DNA of 64,000 nt from Acholoe squamosa (lineage: Eukaryota; Annelida; Polychaeta; Phyllodocida; Polynoidae). Below, piece after piece: positions 52,762 through 64,000 of this stretch. The position numbers and the translations under genes were made by a program. How positions within the stretch are numbered: position 1 is the first letter of the stretch; each line of letters opens with the position of its first letter. The notes under the pieces were generated by a model that worked only from the letters and a program-made list of their open reading frames with translations, ran no database searches and was not told the origin of the DNA. Location of the stretch: positions 110,835,669 to 110,899,668 of the forward strand of contig OX439036.1 of the NCBI GenBank assembly GCA_949317995.1, in the 5' to 3' direction.

Positions 52762-55700
52762 GAACAGTTGTATCGCGCTGCACTACAGTCGGCGTTCGCC
52801 ACGCAGTCAACATGACGGGGAATTTGTCTCTCGATTCAATTTTTATTTCTTCAATCCTGTTGAAAGTACACTTTAAATCATGGCAAATTAAAGGTAGGTA
52901 CTAGAATATAATGTCTACTTTCATCATCTATAAGCATTAAGCTTCTAATCCTATAGTTTTTTTATTATTCAATTAAATTCTTCGCTGTCAACTTGCTGTC
53001 ACGTTGTCTCGTCTCAAGTGTCAACATCCATTCATTTAGCCCGTACTATTTAAACGTCTTTATCCCCTCCCGGCACCGTAAAATCGTGCAAGAATGTGAT
53101 AACCATGGTATAACAGGTTATATATTAGCCTACTCTACGTTGATGGGTGCATTCTCCATTTATTATTTAAACATAGCTCATGATAATAAAATTTAATCAG
53201 CATTGATAAAGAAAGCACTGTAAGGTGATGTGAGATAATTGCGTCTTGTAGGCTGGAACTACCAATTCATTGGAAATTAGACCTGGAAATATCAGTTTTA
53301 TATGTGTAATGGTGTTATGTGAAAATTATGGCAGTACAGTATTTTAAAGTACAGGTCTTATATCATGTAAGACAGGACAGCCTTAAGTGCCATGCATGAT
53401 TTATAGTATTCAATTGGAGACATACATTACCAAAGCAGACATAAGGCTAATTTCTATCATTTAAACCACCTATTAGTACTATGCCATTAAGTGAGGAGCA
53501 AGTAAACTAGTAAAACTGACAGATCTGAAAAGCAGGAAAAGGGTTGTGTAAACATACATAAAAGGAGTGATATGTATGAGATATGAGATATGCATCATTG
53601 GAAATATATTGCTAAAGCCATCAGAACATGAGACAACTTACCACTACTGAGAAGAGGACGGTTTTTGAGATTTTTGCTGTGTAAGATAAGTGGCTATTGT
53701 GTGCCCTTCTCTGTAAAGGCACACAGAGAAACAAGCATAATTGGCATGCTTTATGCAATGACCAACTACTTCCTGTAATCGTTAATTCCTCCTTGTATGG
53801 AAGAAGATAAAGGACTAACTCTATGTTAGACAGGTGCTGTTCCATTGGATCAGGATGTTTTTTTTTTTCTGGAGGAGGTAAGTAGGGAAAGAGGTGGGGG
53901 ATATTTCTTCAGAAACAATTATGTAATCATTGATTCATGGCTGGTGCCTGCATGAGGGTATTCGGGAGTGGATATGAATTCTCTCCCTAATGACAGCGAG
54001 AGGTATCAGGTTGTTAGAATTTAATTTGTATGTGTCGGCTTACTGTGTGTATGTGAAGGTCAAGCATGGTCCTTTATCACTGAGGCTGGTCATTGTGAAC
54101 TGTACACAGTCTGTCTACCATTAAGCCTAGCAATTATTCTGGATCAATAGCTGGTCTGTCACCCAGAATCTACCCAGAACACCTAGAATTTAAACTGAGG
54201 GACTACAAGGGAATTTTTTCCCCTTTATTTGGAACACAATTTGAACTTCATATTTATTACTGTCTATTTTTTTCACTTTTTATTGATGTTCAGCTCAATG
54301 CATTGGACCAACAAAAGGGTTGAACATGATGATCCATAGATCTGACTCAAGTATATATTTCTCTTTAATTGCCTTCTCAACATATTGACACTGTGTCATT
54401 AAATCAGCTTTTTTTTGACTGAGGACAATGTATATAGAGGGTAACAGGGCAGGTGATTTTCTTTCTTAAAAAAAAAGAGGGGGTGTATGTTGATGTTTCG
54501 GATATCACTCAGTTAATGAAAGCTCTAAGATGCATTTGATTCCATCCACATTAAATTAACGTCATTTCCAAGTTCAAAACGTTTCCATATTCAAAACATT
54601 CAAAGATGGTTCACCTTAACTCCATTTCGTGGACTCAAACTAACATCTAATGGATGTTGAAAAAACATTGATTCAACACAAGAAATTTTAGGAAAATATG
54701 CAGCAAAATGAAATAACCTCATCTTACTCCCTATACCAAGCCTATATATTGCCATGGGATATTTTACTTCATTTCTACTTTCTGATGTATTTGTTGAACC
54801 CCCTCCCATAATCTGTTCATACTCGCAAGGTAGAGTAACACAAATCCTCTTCTGTAATAGGATCATGGGCCCCTTGTGTGAGAGGAGCAGCATATTGTTT
54901 CATAAGGGAAAATAGAGCAGGAATGGCTTATACCAATTCTAAATGTTTCAGTAAGAGTGTCTACCACCATGGACCATAATTCAGGGACCATTCTCATGTA
55001 TTCATGAATGTTCTTTTACCAAGATATATCTGGACATGGGATCTCGGTAATAAGTTTGATACAACTATCATATTATCATCATTATTATATGAATTTGACA
55101 GGTACCTGTATGAAACATCCAGGCCAGTCCTACTATAACATTTCCTGCCATCTAGTGAGTAATTTTGAAATCATAGAATAATCTTTAATCATCGGTTTTT
55201 AAACCAGTTAAATCAACGTTGTTTTGAGTCCATATTCTAAACATTGATCAACACTGATCAAATGTTATCTGGAAAAAAACGTTGGCTGCTGAACATTCAT
55301 TGAATGTTAAACCAACACCTATGAAAAAATGTTTTCTTAAAAACCTCAAATCAACATTGAAACAACGTTTTTCAACAAATGTTAGTCTAATTGGTTAACG
55401 TTCAGTCAACGGTTCTTGTTACCTGGGCTATTTCTCATATTTCTCATTAAAGTATCCTTCCACTTCAAACCTTCTGCCCTCATAGCTCCTGAAGGCAGAA
55501 TCCCTTACATGTTTGTTTCGTCATGGACCTCCCCAAGAGCTGTATGGAAGAAAGCCATACATCTCCCACAAGATTACATTCCTTCAGACAGGTAAGGTGC
55601 TTAATTTGATGTTTAATAGGAACAAGCCTAACTATTCATTCTCCATGGTCCCGTTCCTCAGTGTGACATCATCAAAATAGCCTGAAACCTATTACCAAAA

Positions 55701-56059
55701 AGTGATTTTGGAGGGATTTTTGCCATGATAACATGAGATGAATGCAGAGATCCACCCAATTTGCTCCAAATTGAATATTTCTTCTCATTAGCCTCAGCAC
55801 AGGATTCCACTCATCTACCTTTTGGAATCCTGCTTTGAGGCTACCGCATGAACAAATACTCAGTTTGGAGCAAATTAGTGAACCTCTTTCTATTTTGTCA
55901 TATCATATTTTTGTTCACTAAGCCCAATATGACAACCTATTATAATGAAAACATCCGATTTGACAGTACCTCATGAATATACTGGATGATTACACCTGAC
56001 TCCCCTCTCCCATCCTTAGACATCCCAGGTGACCTCCCCTTCGAATGGTCAGATCCTGC
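52762..56059. other. No supported gene; dispersed repeats
   Basis: 53860-54050 is an R9 relative. At 55200-55400 the word AACGTT and CAACRTT-like motifs recur about every 30-40 bp (AATCAACGTTGTTTTGAG, ATTGAAACAACGTT), perhaps a decayed tandem repeat. No coding frame is convincing. Confidence 0.45.
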
Positions 56060-56205
56060 AAACAATGGAAGCAGTGTCCAGCTGACATGTACATAGTCAG
56101 ACCGGATGGGAAATGGGATGGGCATGAACTATTTATTAAGGAAGTCATTGAAAGCTACATCCTCCGGGAGAGAGAAAGTATTTGCTCAGACCCAATGACT
56201 TGGTG
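56060..56205. repeat. Interspersed repeat R9, second copy (first part)
   Basis: Matches 49755-49910. The later part of the family is at 56690-56870. Confidence 0.75.
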
Positions 56206-56430
56206 TGCGTTTCATCTAACGAGGTGAGTGATGACTCGTGTCGCCATCCTTGGTGAGTGTGGGTTATCAAGGTCCTCACCATCTGTGGTGAACCTGTGCT
56301 ATCACGAGGTATGCGTTTTATCTAGCGAGGTGAGTGATCACAATCTTTGCCATCCGTGGTGAATGTGCGTTATGACGAGGTGTGTGTTTTATCTAGCGAG
56401 GTGAGTGATCACCCGCGTCGCCATCCCTGG
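56206..56430. repeat. Degenerate tandem repeat, roughly 75-100-bp period
   Basis: TATCTAGCGAGGTGAGTGAT (or close) occurs at about 56214, 56314 and 56389, and GCCATCC-TGGTGA occurs between them four times. It interrupts the R9 repeat, which continues at 56690. Confidence 0.7.
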
Positions 56431-59400
56431 TGAGTCTGAGTGATCCCCATCCTCGCCATCTGAGGTGAGGCCATGTGATCACTACCAGTGCTATTCCTGG
56501 TGATCTTGTGCCATAGCGACGTCATGTTCCATCTAGCGACATGTGTGAGCCACTTCACACAGGTTGACGAGGAGTCACGACAATTTGCTGGGTATATATA
56601 TGAAAGCATGTTTACACCATTTTAGGCCTATGTTAGTTTGCTGTTTTGTAGAGTTCATAATTTGAAATAGATGACCTGGCACTACAGGACTCTCTATGTA
56701 TGAAGTCAGCTTACTTTAAGAGGCACTACAGTTGCTTTCCAGACCACAACACTGAGGATCAGAGAGGGGATTCACTACAGTGCATGTGAATTAGGTGAGG
56801 ACAAGGCCAGGGTACAAGGAAAAGCTTTTATCACTCCTGTCAGGATCCACCCCTGTTTCATCCTACTGGTCCCCTGCTACACCTAGTATTCTACTCCATC
56901 TCCCCTTAATCTAGAAAAAACTGGCTAACTATAAATAAAAAGCTGAAACTTTTCTCACCTTCTTTTTCCTTCTCTATGTCAAACTATATCTTAGTTTCCT
57001 TTTAGTGTCGTGGATGCATTACATGTCCATTTATTATTTTCAGTAGCTCATTCTAGTGAATCAGCATTAAATAAGTGTTGTTAAGGTGTCATGAAGTAAT
57101 GGTTCCTTGAAGGGGAAACTACCGATTCATCAAAAGACCTAAAAATACCTGCTTTGTAGGTATGATGGTGTGACAGGGTAAACCAAAGGTTTTATAATCT
57201 GCGAGAGCAAAACTTATAGTGCCATTGTTGATTTGTGTAAAGGTATTCATCAGGAGACATTTCTGCCCACAGCAGGCAGTAGGCTTGTGTCTATGAGTTC
57301 CAAAAGCCAATGTCAACTTTATTGAGGATTTGATAGTAAAGCCACATCTTTTAAAACGGAGCTGACAGAACATGGGCACTTCTGTAAAGAGCAGGAAGAT
57401 CATGACACAGAATAAAAAAGGATTGTGCTGCATGAGAAACTGTATGAGAATGCATCACCAGTAAAGCTTTCCAGATAAAAAGAAAATGACCATGTAGGTA
57501 CCAGGTGTTGAGCATTTTGTATCGGGGAGTTTCTGACTGCTGCATGTGTGGCCTTGTATGTGTAGACACACCAAAAAGATATCTAAAATAAAAAGGGTCA
57601 TACCCCTAGGACATGTTACCAGACTCTGTGTAAACAGGCCCGGCAATAGTCCATATGCCGCCACAACTCCACTTGCTCATATAATGTTTAACAATGGCTG
57701 CTTGAAAACTTATTGCCAGTGTTGAACTCAGGATGGTCTCTGGAAAAGAATAATTCCATTTTGAAAGATTAGATATTAATGCACCATTCACAAAATGTCA
57801 CAATGTATTCACTTTTGTGAAAAGGTTGTGTTCCTATGCAAAAGATTATGCGACTCTGCTGCTTATGATATATTGATATGATAAGAGGAAAGAGACCTTT
57901 ACCTTCATAATGATGTGTGTCCTCACCTATTCTTTTACAATTCAATTGACTCGAGACCTAGCATATCAATCCTAACTTTTCATGTCAGACTGTCTGCTAT
58001 ACCAACATCCCCCACAATCCTTTCCTGTTTCCTGCTGTCTGACCTTTGATTAGCGACATTAGGTACAGCCTCCTTTCAGAATACACTCGTATTGAGGTTT
58101 ATTACCTTCTAAGGAGGTTCTAACAGGGCTGGACGCTGATTTGTTGGAAGTGAGGCCACTTGGGCCGGCAGACTGATACTATCCTATTACATTTTTGATT
58201 TCTTTTACAGGCGAAGTTGTTCATTCTTACAACAAATGTGGAAACAAAACATACCTGGAGCAAAAATTGCAGACAGCTATGGTACAAATTAAACTTCTTG
58301 AATGCTGATTCCTATCCCTGTCCTCCTCTCTTCTTCCTCTTTGATTAGCCTGCGCCCCCCTTCCTTTCACAACCACATCTACATCCTTCAAGTACCAACA
58401 TAGTTAGATTGAAGCCAAGTAAAACATGTTTTGAGGTGGCCAGGCCATTATACTTATAATTTTCCACATGGAAAACACATGGAGAAGTGGCTCTGAAGTA
58501 AAAATGGGTTTCCCACACCTGTCATCCAATAGATAGGGAGCTTTCTGCTGGGAGCAGAGCTGATTAATTGACAAGCTCAAAGCAAAGATTTTGTTTACCT
58601 TGAGATTTTTATTAGATATATGCTGTGTAGAATTATACTCTAAAGCTCGTACAGCTATGTATCAATGTATACGATATAGTATACGATATAGTGCAGAAAC
58701 TCACGCAGACCCTGTTTTATCTATTGAGGCAGGTTTCTATCTCCAAAGCCATAAATTCCACAGAAGCCTAACACATACCACACTAACCTCTAGGTCCTAG
58801 CTCCTCACTGTGAGGAGGTTTGGAGCATTGGTATGCCTCTCTGTATACTTCAGATTTGTCATAGCAACAAACATTCCAGGCGATGGTACAGAGGGGGCCC
58901 CGGTATTGTGATGGGCAACCAAACATTAATTCAGCAGATAGCCCCATAAACTGCAAATTGATGTCTATGTCAGGCCATTCCTATTCCTGTCTTAGCAAGT
59001 TGTGTTACCAACCCTTGATTAATCAGGACGCTGCAATTTTGCAGCTGGTTCCTGTGGAGTAATGAATCTTTTGGCAGGTACCCATTTTGTTTTTGTCCAT
59101 GCTAGACCCCCTTTAACCCCCTTGCTATCCTTTTTTAAGGATGAACAGGGAGAGGTTGATATATGTGATCTCTACTAGTTACTGGGTTTATAGTCAATTT
59201 TTACAATGGAATAACGAACATCTGGTTGAAAATTAAAGCTGTAGTTATCTGATCAGAAGCATTTGTGTTCCATTAGTGTGCTATCTCCTTCACACACCAC
59301 CACCTTTTTGTTAATGGTAACACATGCTCCCTCCAGCACCGCCTGACACCATGCCTATGTCATATTAGTATTTCAATGGTAATGATAAAGGTAGAAATAT

Positions 59401-59617
59401 ATTTCTCCAGATTCTCACAGTATATCCCTGTTTATCTAACTATCTGAGCCTCAGGAGTGCTTTTTTGCTCATAACCCCAGTGCGTTATCCAGCCATAACG
59501 CACTCTCAGACCTTTTCTTCGTCTTCAAGAGGCTGCTAGTTTCAATCCGGACATGTTAATAAATTGAGGAATATACAATGTCAACTCCTCCATACGTTTC
59601 CAGTTAAAACCGTTTAG
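56431..59617. other. No supported gene
   Basis: 56690-56870 is the R9 tail. A 13-bp direct duplication (GTATACGATATA) lies at about 58667-58690. Overlapping minus-strand frames at 57119-57791 differ in frame and show no domain. Nothing else is supported. Confidence 0.5.
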
Positions 59618-59690
59618 GTTCAACGGGGAATCGATCCCCGGCCGCTGTGGCAGGAGGCGAGCTCGCTGTCCACTATACCAAGCCGACCGG
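59618..59690 (-). tRNA. tRNA-derived (SINE-like) sequence
   Basis: On the minus strand: TTGGTATAGTGGACAGC (A-box-like) and CGGGGATCGATTCCCCG, a perfect 5-bp T stem with a 7-nt loop (B box). The acceptor stem pairs poorly, so it is not a working tRNA. It is related to 18995-19062 and stands in the same place relative to the R6 element. Confidence 0.65.
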
Positions 59691-60315
59691 TGGTATAAAT
59701 GAATCTTCATCAAGAATTTGAAAAAGTTGTCCGACATACCTGATGTTTACACACCTCGTTAGCCTAGAATCCATGGAGCCTGGTGGAGTTATTAACAGAG
59801 AACCATCCTTAGATATCCTAGATGAACATGCCATGCCAAATTCCCCCATTTTCTTCGAAATAAATAAGAATCCATTGATTTTCCATACCGATCCAACGCA
59901 CACGGCCCGGTACACGGCCATTGCTTCTTGTTGACAGAGCGGGTAGGTGCCCGGATGTAAAAACTAGGTCAGCCACGCGTCGAGCAAGGAATGGCCGTAT
60001 GAGGTGGGTGCCGACACGTATCGATGTGGAAAATCAATGGATTCTTATTTATTTCGAAGAAAATGGAGACAAAATGTATGCGAACACCAACTAGAGATCG
60101 TATATTTGGCGCTGCTAGAATAACAGGGCTTGACATCCTTGGATTATACCCGAAAATTCGTTGGAAATACGAGGGTTTGACGGGTGGACTAAAAACAATG
60201 GCTACGCTGGCTTGTCAAACCGTGCGGATCGGATGCACTTACAAAATGTCTTCTCATGGATTAATTCTTGGGTTATAAGGTAAGAAATTAATACAAAATG
60301 GAGAAATATGTTCGA

Positions 60316-60447
60316 TAAACGCTTTAATGCATGTTATGGGTACGCACTCGTGGGTTTATGGGTTAATAATCCACTCGCCCTTCGGGCTCGTGGATTATTA
60401 ACCCATAAACCCACTCGTGCGTACCCATAACATACATTAAACGCTTA
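60316..60447. repeat. Terminal hairpin of R6 copy Y, about 130 bp
   Basis: Arms run from TAAACGCTTTAATG to CATTAAACGCTTA. The inner stems GTTATGGGTACG and GGGTTTATGGGTTAATAATC each pair perfectly with their partners. Between them stand CACTCGTG motifs that are in the same orientation on both sides, so they mispair. The tip is CTCGCCCTTCGGGCTCG. Confidence 0.9.
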
Positions 60448-60464
60448 ATATGCCTATATTATAA

Positions 60465-63093
60465 GTTGGGTTACTATTGGTTATTGATTCAGTATACCCT
60501 GCAAGGTTAATACTTTTTAGATGCAGGTCCTGTCAGAGTGACTGCAGGAAATTGTGGACCTCTGTAATAGTGCATCCTTCAGAAATGTATTTAAGTCATA
60601 CCAATTCACAATGCCCGAATACTAGAATTTCTGCCCCCCCCCAGGAGGTCCAAAATTAGAATAAAGGAATTCCCAATTTAAGTCATCAGAATGAGATTTA
60701 GTTATATTTGCTTCGGCTGAACACAGTTATCAAAGTTTTTGGTGTTGACTACTGGTACTGACTTTCATGCTGGAGTGATATGGGCTATGCAGGACTTTAA
60801 AGTAATAATATAGTACTGGTATCTAACAGGCCCCATTACATGTGTGGGAAATAGTAGAGGAATTGATGCAGACATGTGGACAAGAATTTTTATTGCAGTT
60901 TGACCTGCTAGATGATTATTAAGTTGACTGCCAGCATCTACTTCCAAGTGCAATATTATGTTTGACTCATGCAAATTTGATCAGGTCCCTCAAACTCTTG
61001 TTATAAGATGTGTTTTCAATGTCTCCTTATTGGATGTTCATCCTCGTGGAATCGATGAACTGCTTTCATCCTCAGCCCTTCAAGGGTAATGCAAAGAAAT
61101 GGGAATATTGCTTACAATATTCCTTTTTTTTTGCATCATGATGTATACCTGAATGCATCGTAGTTTGCCTCGTTGCTCAAACTCTGCATCTCATTACCAC
61201 AAGAAACAGAATGACAGAGCTTGAACCATGGAGCATCATGTGGTCTGTAAGGTTTTATTGTAGAAGGATAAAAACTCAACATTCATCCTGGCATGTTTGT
61301 GACAGCTAGAAGAGGCCTTGGTCTAAATTTACCACAATCAGTGGAATTTAAGAAAGCAAGACCATCTCTCAAGAGAAATACACCATTCAATTCTGAATTC
61401 AATTCAGAATTTTTAGTGATGAATCATAACTTTTGACTGTAAATAATTAGGAAAAATAAAGAACAAAAGAATCCTGAAACTTTAGTCTATCATATTATTT
61501 TTAACCACATCTGAGGAAAATGATAAAGGCAATGTCCTCTTAGATTTGTGTCAAATAGCTTTTACTCTAAGGCCTTTGTTTCCATGTGTGAACATGTTTA
61601 TATGATTGATACATGTTACCTAATGCCTTTTGGTCCATTGTTCCTAAGAACATCGGAAAGGCGATCAAAGATTTTTATGAATCTCAGCTCACCTTAGGGG
61701 TATTATCACACAGTTAAATTAAAGGTGCCACAGCAGTAGACCAGGACCTCCCAGGTAACCCCTCTCTGGTACAGGAAGTGCCATTAGAGATGAGAACTGG
61801 TGTAGGATGGGGAGGAGGGGAGTATCATTTCTGCTAATAGCTTTGTGGTTTGGGGTTAACTTTTCATGTTTTTTTTTTTCCTATAGTTTAAGATTTTTAT
61901 TTCACAATAGGTCCTCCATAGTCAGAAGTGACAGAGGCACTGTAATATTACAAGCGCATATTTAAACCTTTTAAGATAAAATTTAGATCCTAACTACAGC
62001 TTAGGTTACCAGTGAATACCATAAAACAGCTAATGTTGTATGGCTGCTACAATGTTTTGAATCTGCCACTTTCAAGTCACTACTATTAAAATCAAAGCAT
62101 AAACCATACCATCACTCATTGTGATACATGTGTGCTCTAGGAATTAGATACCCTGATCAAATGTGTCCATGTAGATATGCTTTGATTGGTGATTACACAT
62201 AGCATAATGGTTATAAACCATCCTGAATAGCCTAATAAACTGTCACTTGATGCCTTTCTAAAGGACTGTCATTCCTACATCTCACTTTTTTATGAGGATG
62301 AACTGGACAAGTTGGATTTCTATGATCTGTTTCCACTGCCCACATTTAATGCATAAAAAGGCATACATTGATTTAGGCGGGTCAGATGAAAGAAGTATAG
62401 CATTGTTTGAACATATATCATGAACAAGGAAATAACTAGTATTGCATGATGGATCCATGTTTTTCAACTCAGAGGAATGCTAAGTTTTATGAAAATAGCT
62501 GTATTCCCATTTGAGCCATTTGCAGCAAAATGATGCTAGAAGAGATATAAGGGCTGATCTAATCATTCCCTCAGATCAAGATACATATCAGGATCTTTAT
62601 GAGAAGTCGACTTTTCACGTTGATATACAGGCTGGGCTCTTTACAGAGACAATGTATTGCAAAGGTTTTGATTTAGACATGGGATAGATCATGCTCATAA
62701 CAGCAGTGTCTGCAGATACATAATGTTAAATAATTTGAAAAACAAACAGAACTACAGAACATGAACAATAGAGCATTACATGGTCCATAAATGGTTATTG
62801 TTAATGAAAAACTCACCATTGATCTTGGAATCTCAGTGACAGCTAGAAGTAGTCTTGGCCTATATTTACCAGCCTCAGTAGACTTTAAGAGTGCAGAAAG
62901 GTTGCTAGCCGATTCTGCAATGTCTTTTCGAGTTTTTCTGTCTTCAAATGAACTATAATAAAAACAACCTGAGGACAATAGATCATTGTTGCCATATCAT
63001 TTCTTGATCCTCCTAAATGACATGTGAGCTGAGCTTTCATTAGTCAGCATTGACAGAAAAGGTCTCTTTTTGATTTGTTTTACAAAGCATAAC
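60465..63093. other. No supported gene
   Basis: 61200-61420 and 62750-62960 are diverged duplicates (GAGCATCATGTGG/GAGCATTACATGG, GTGACAGCTAGAAG, AGTCTTGG or GGCCTTGG), i.e. a repeat of about 200 bp. A palindrome AATTCTGAATTCAATTCAGA lies near 61390. No gene is called. Confidence 0.5.
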
Positions 63094-63435
63094 CAGAGGC
63101 GTAGGAAACAAATCTTCGTTGCGGGGGCCCTGTGGGGACCACACCACTACCATCCTAAATTGTTGGCTTAAGCATGATGACGCCTATACATACATAGATA
63201 GAATTTTACAGAAAAGTAATTTTTGGGGAATTTTAGACATGATTTGAGGCTCAGGCCCCCATTTTCCCTATCCCATTACCATATTAATCTTATTTGAGAT
63301 GCAAAGTTTTAGCTGCTTATCCAATCTATTATGAACTCTTGGCAAACTTGGGGGGGCTGACACACTCAGGCCCCCCCCTTCCTTTGCGATTGGGGGGGGG
63401 CTTGGCCCCCTGGCCCCCCTTTTCCTACTCCCCTG
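63094..63435. mobile_element. hAT-like MITE, 342 bp
   Basis: The termini CAGAGGCGTAGGAAA and TTTCCTACTCCCCTG are imperfect inverted repeats of the CAGRGG type found in many hAT elements. An exact 8-bp target duplication is not visible (left AGCATAAC, right ATAATTCT share only ATAA), so the insertion is old or my ends are off. The interior is G-run-rich near the right end and has no coding frame. Confidence 0.55.
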
Positions 63436-64000
63436 ATAATTCTGGTTACTGATGTTAGGGCAATCAAGTCTCAGCAGGAAGGTTCCTAAACATATTCACT
63501 ATTTTGAGTCTATATTGATTTATTTCTACATTCCTAACCCTTTTTGGAAACTGACATCAGAACTGTCTTATTGATTTATTTACTTTGTGTCTCTGTGTTC
63601 AAACATTGTGATAATGCAGACACATCCATGATTGTCTACCTTTTAATGTATTTCATTTGCTGTCTACTGCCACAGTACCAACACAAATATATCTCATCCT
63701 ACTCAGTTAGATCATCTAACATGCTAGTCTGTCTATGTCTGCTTTCGTAGATACACTGAGATGGTGTTGTATATATAATAATAATATGTAGTCTGATTGA
63801 AAATGAGAGCATTCTATCATTTTCACTGTCTGCTAATACAGTTCATGAAAATCAAACAGAGTTTACCGGCACACATTCGAAAGTCGTTATTGTGACTGTG
63901 AAGTTGATAATTTCTCATTTGATTCAGTTTTGTTTGTGTAATTATGATCCTTGATACAATAATGGTACATAAACATATTGCATCTGTATCTTTACTTGAA
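63436..64000. other. No supported feature
   Basis: One 68-codon frame (63544-63750) has hydrophobic stretches but no recognisable domain, and lies in ordinary AT-rich sequence. Confidence 0.4.

Larger units (their letters stand above)
59618..60464. mobile_element. Composite foldback element R6, copy Y
   Basis: The order is the same as in copy X: tRNA-like head, CATTTTCTTCGAAATAAATA (59848) with its inverted partner TTATTTATTTCGAAG near 60045, diverged inner arms (CCATTGC and AACAATGGC), ACAAAATGTCTTCTC (ATG 60246), TTATAAG|GTAAGAAATTA (60280), AATACAAAATGGAG, GATAAACGC, then the hairpin and TATGCCTATATTATAA. No protein is encoded. Copies X and Y differ most in the hairpin. Confidence 0.7.

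Noticed and set aside
57119..57791. Run of overlapping minus-strand frames of 61-104 codons
   Set aside because: They lie in different frames without splice logic or domain-like sequence.

Overview
This window looks like repeat-dense, intron-bearing animal (invertebrate metazoan) genomic DNA. It is AT-rich, has no operons or ribosome-binding sites, and contains long microsatellites, MITEs, tRNA-derived repeats, a non-LTR retrotransposon, Polinton/Maverick (adintovirus-like) remnants and a spliced Crypton-type recombinase gene. That mixture is common in marine invertebrates; the sequence does not let me name the species. I see no intact ordinary host gene. Almost everything that can be recognised is mobile DNA or its debris.

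Layout. 1-15 kb: old interspersed repeats, a reverse-transcriptase scrap (3.07-3.57 kb), several palindromes, two copies of a foldback element (5.97 and 12.58 kb), a TA-flanked MITE (13.59 kb) and at least four copies of a second MITE that starts CACTGT. 15.1-15.9 kb: an element with roughly 185-bp inverted ends, each carrying a tRNA-like sequence. 19.0-19.9 kb: a tRNA-derived/foldback composite ending in a perfect-looking hairpin, with relatives at 59.6-60.5 kb and, in part, at 50.3-50.5 kb. 21.4-24.3 kb (minus): a nearly full-length LINE ORF2 (endonuclease plus reverse transcriptase) broken by exactly three in-frame stops, with a NADAR-domain exon (25.0-25.4 kb) upstream on the same strand. 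26.9-27.4 kb: another LINE scrap. 27.5-28.9 kb (minus) and 31.9-33.3 kb (plus): Polinton-like late genes (capsid-type protein, pVI-like small basic protein, minor capsid-like end, adenain-type protease, coiled-coil ORF), mostly broken. 37.57-41.74 kb: a 4.18-kb block of tRNA-bearing modules inserted into an older repeat, apparently with a 4-bp target duplication (TTCT), and internally duplicated with a ~1.046-kb period. 44.6-45.5 kb: a 44-45-bp minisatellite of about 20 copies. 51.1-52.8 kb (minus): a Crypton-type tyrosine recombinase gene with a phase-matched intron and one nonsense codon. 63.1-63.4 kb: a hAT-like MITE.

How the parts relate. Two themes recur. First, tRNA-like sequences sit at the ends of several composite elements. 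Second, long hairpins lie just downstream of a short ATG-plus-splice-donor-like segment. In the 50.3 and 60.3 kb copies the short loop and spacer motifs of the hairpin are conserved, but the stem sequences are completely different and still self-complementary. That hairpin family is the best candidate here for something not yet described.
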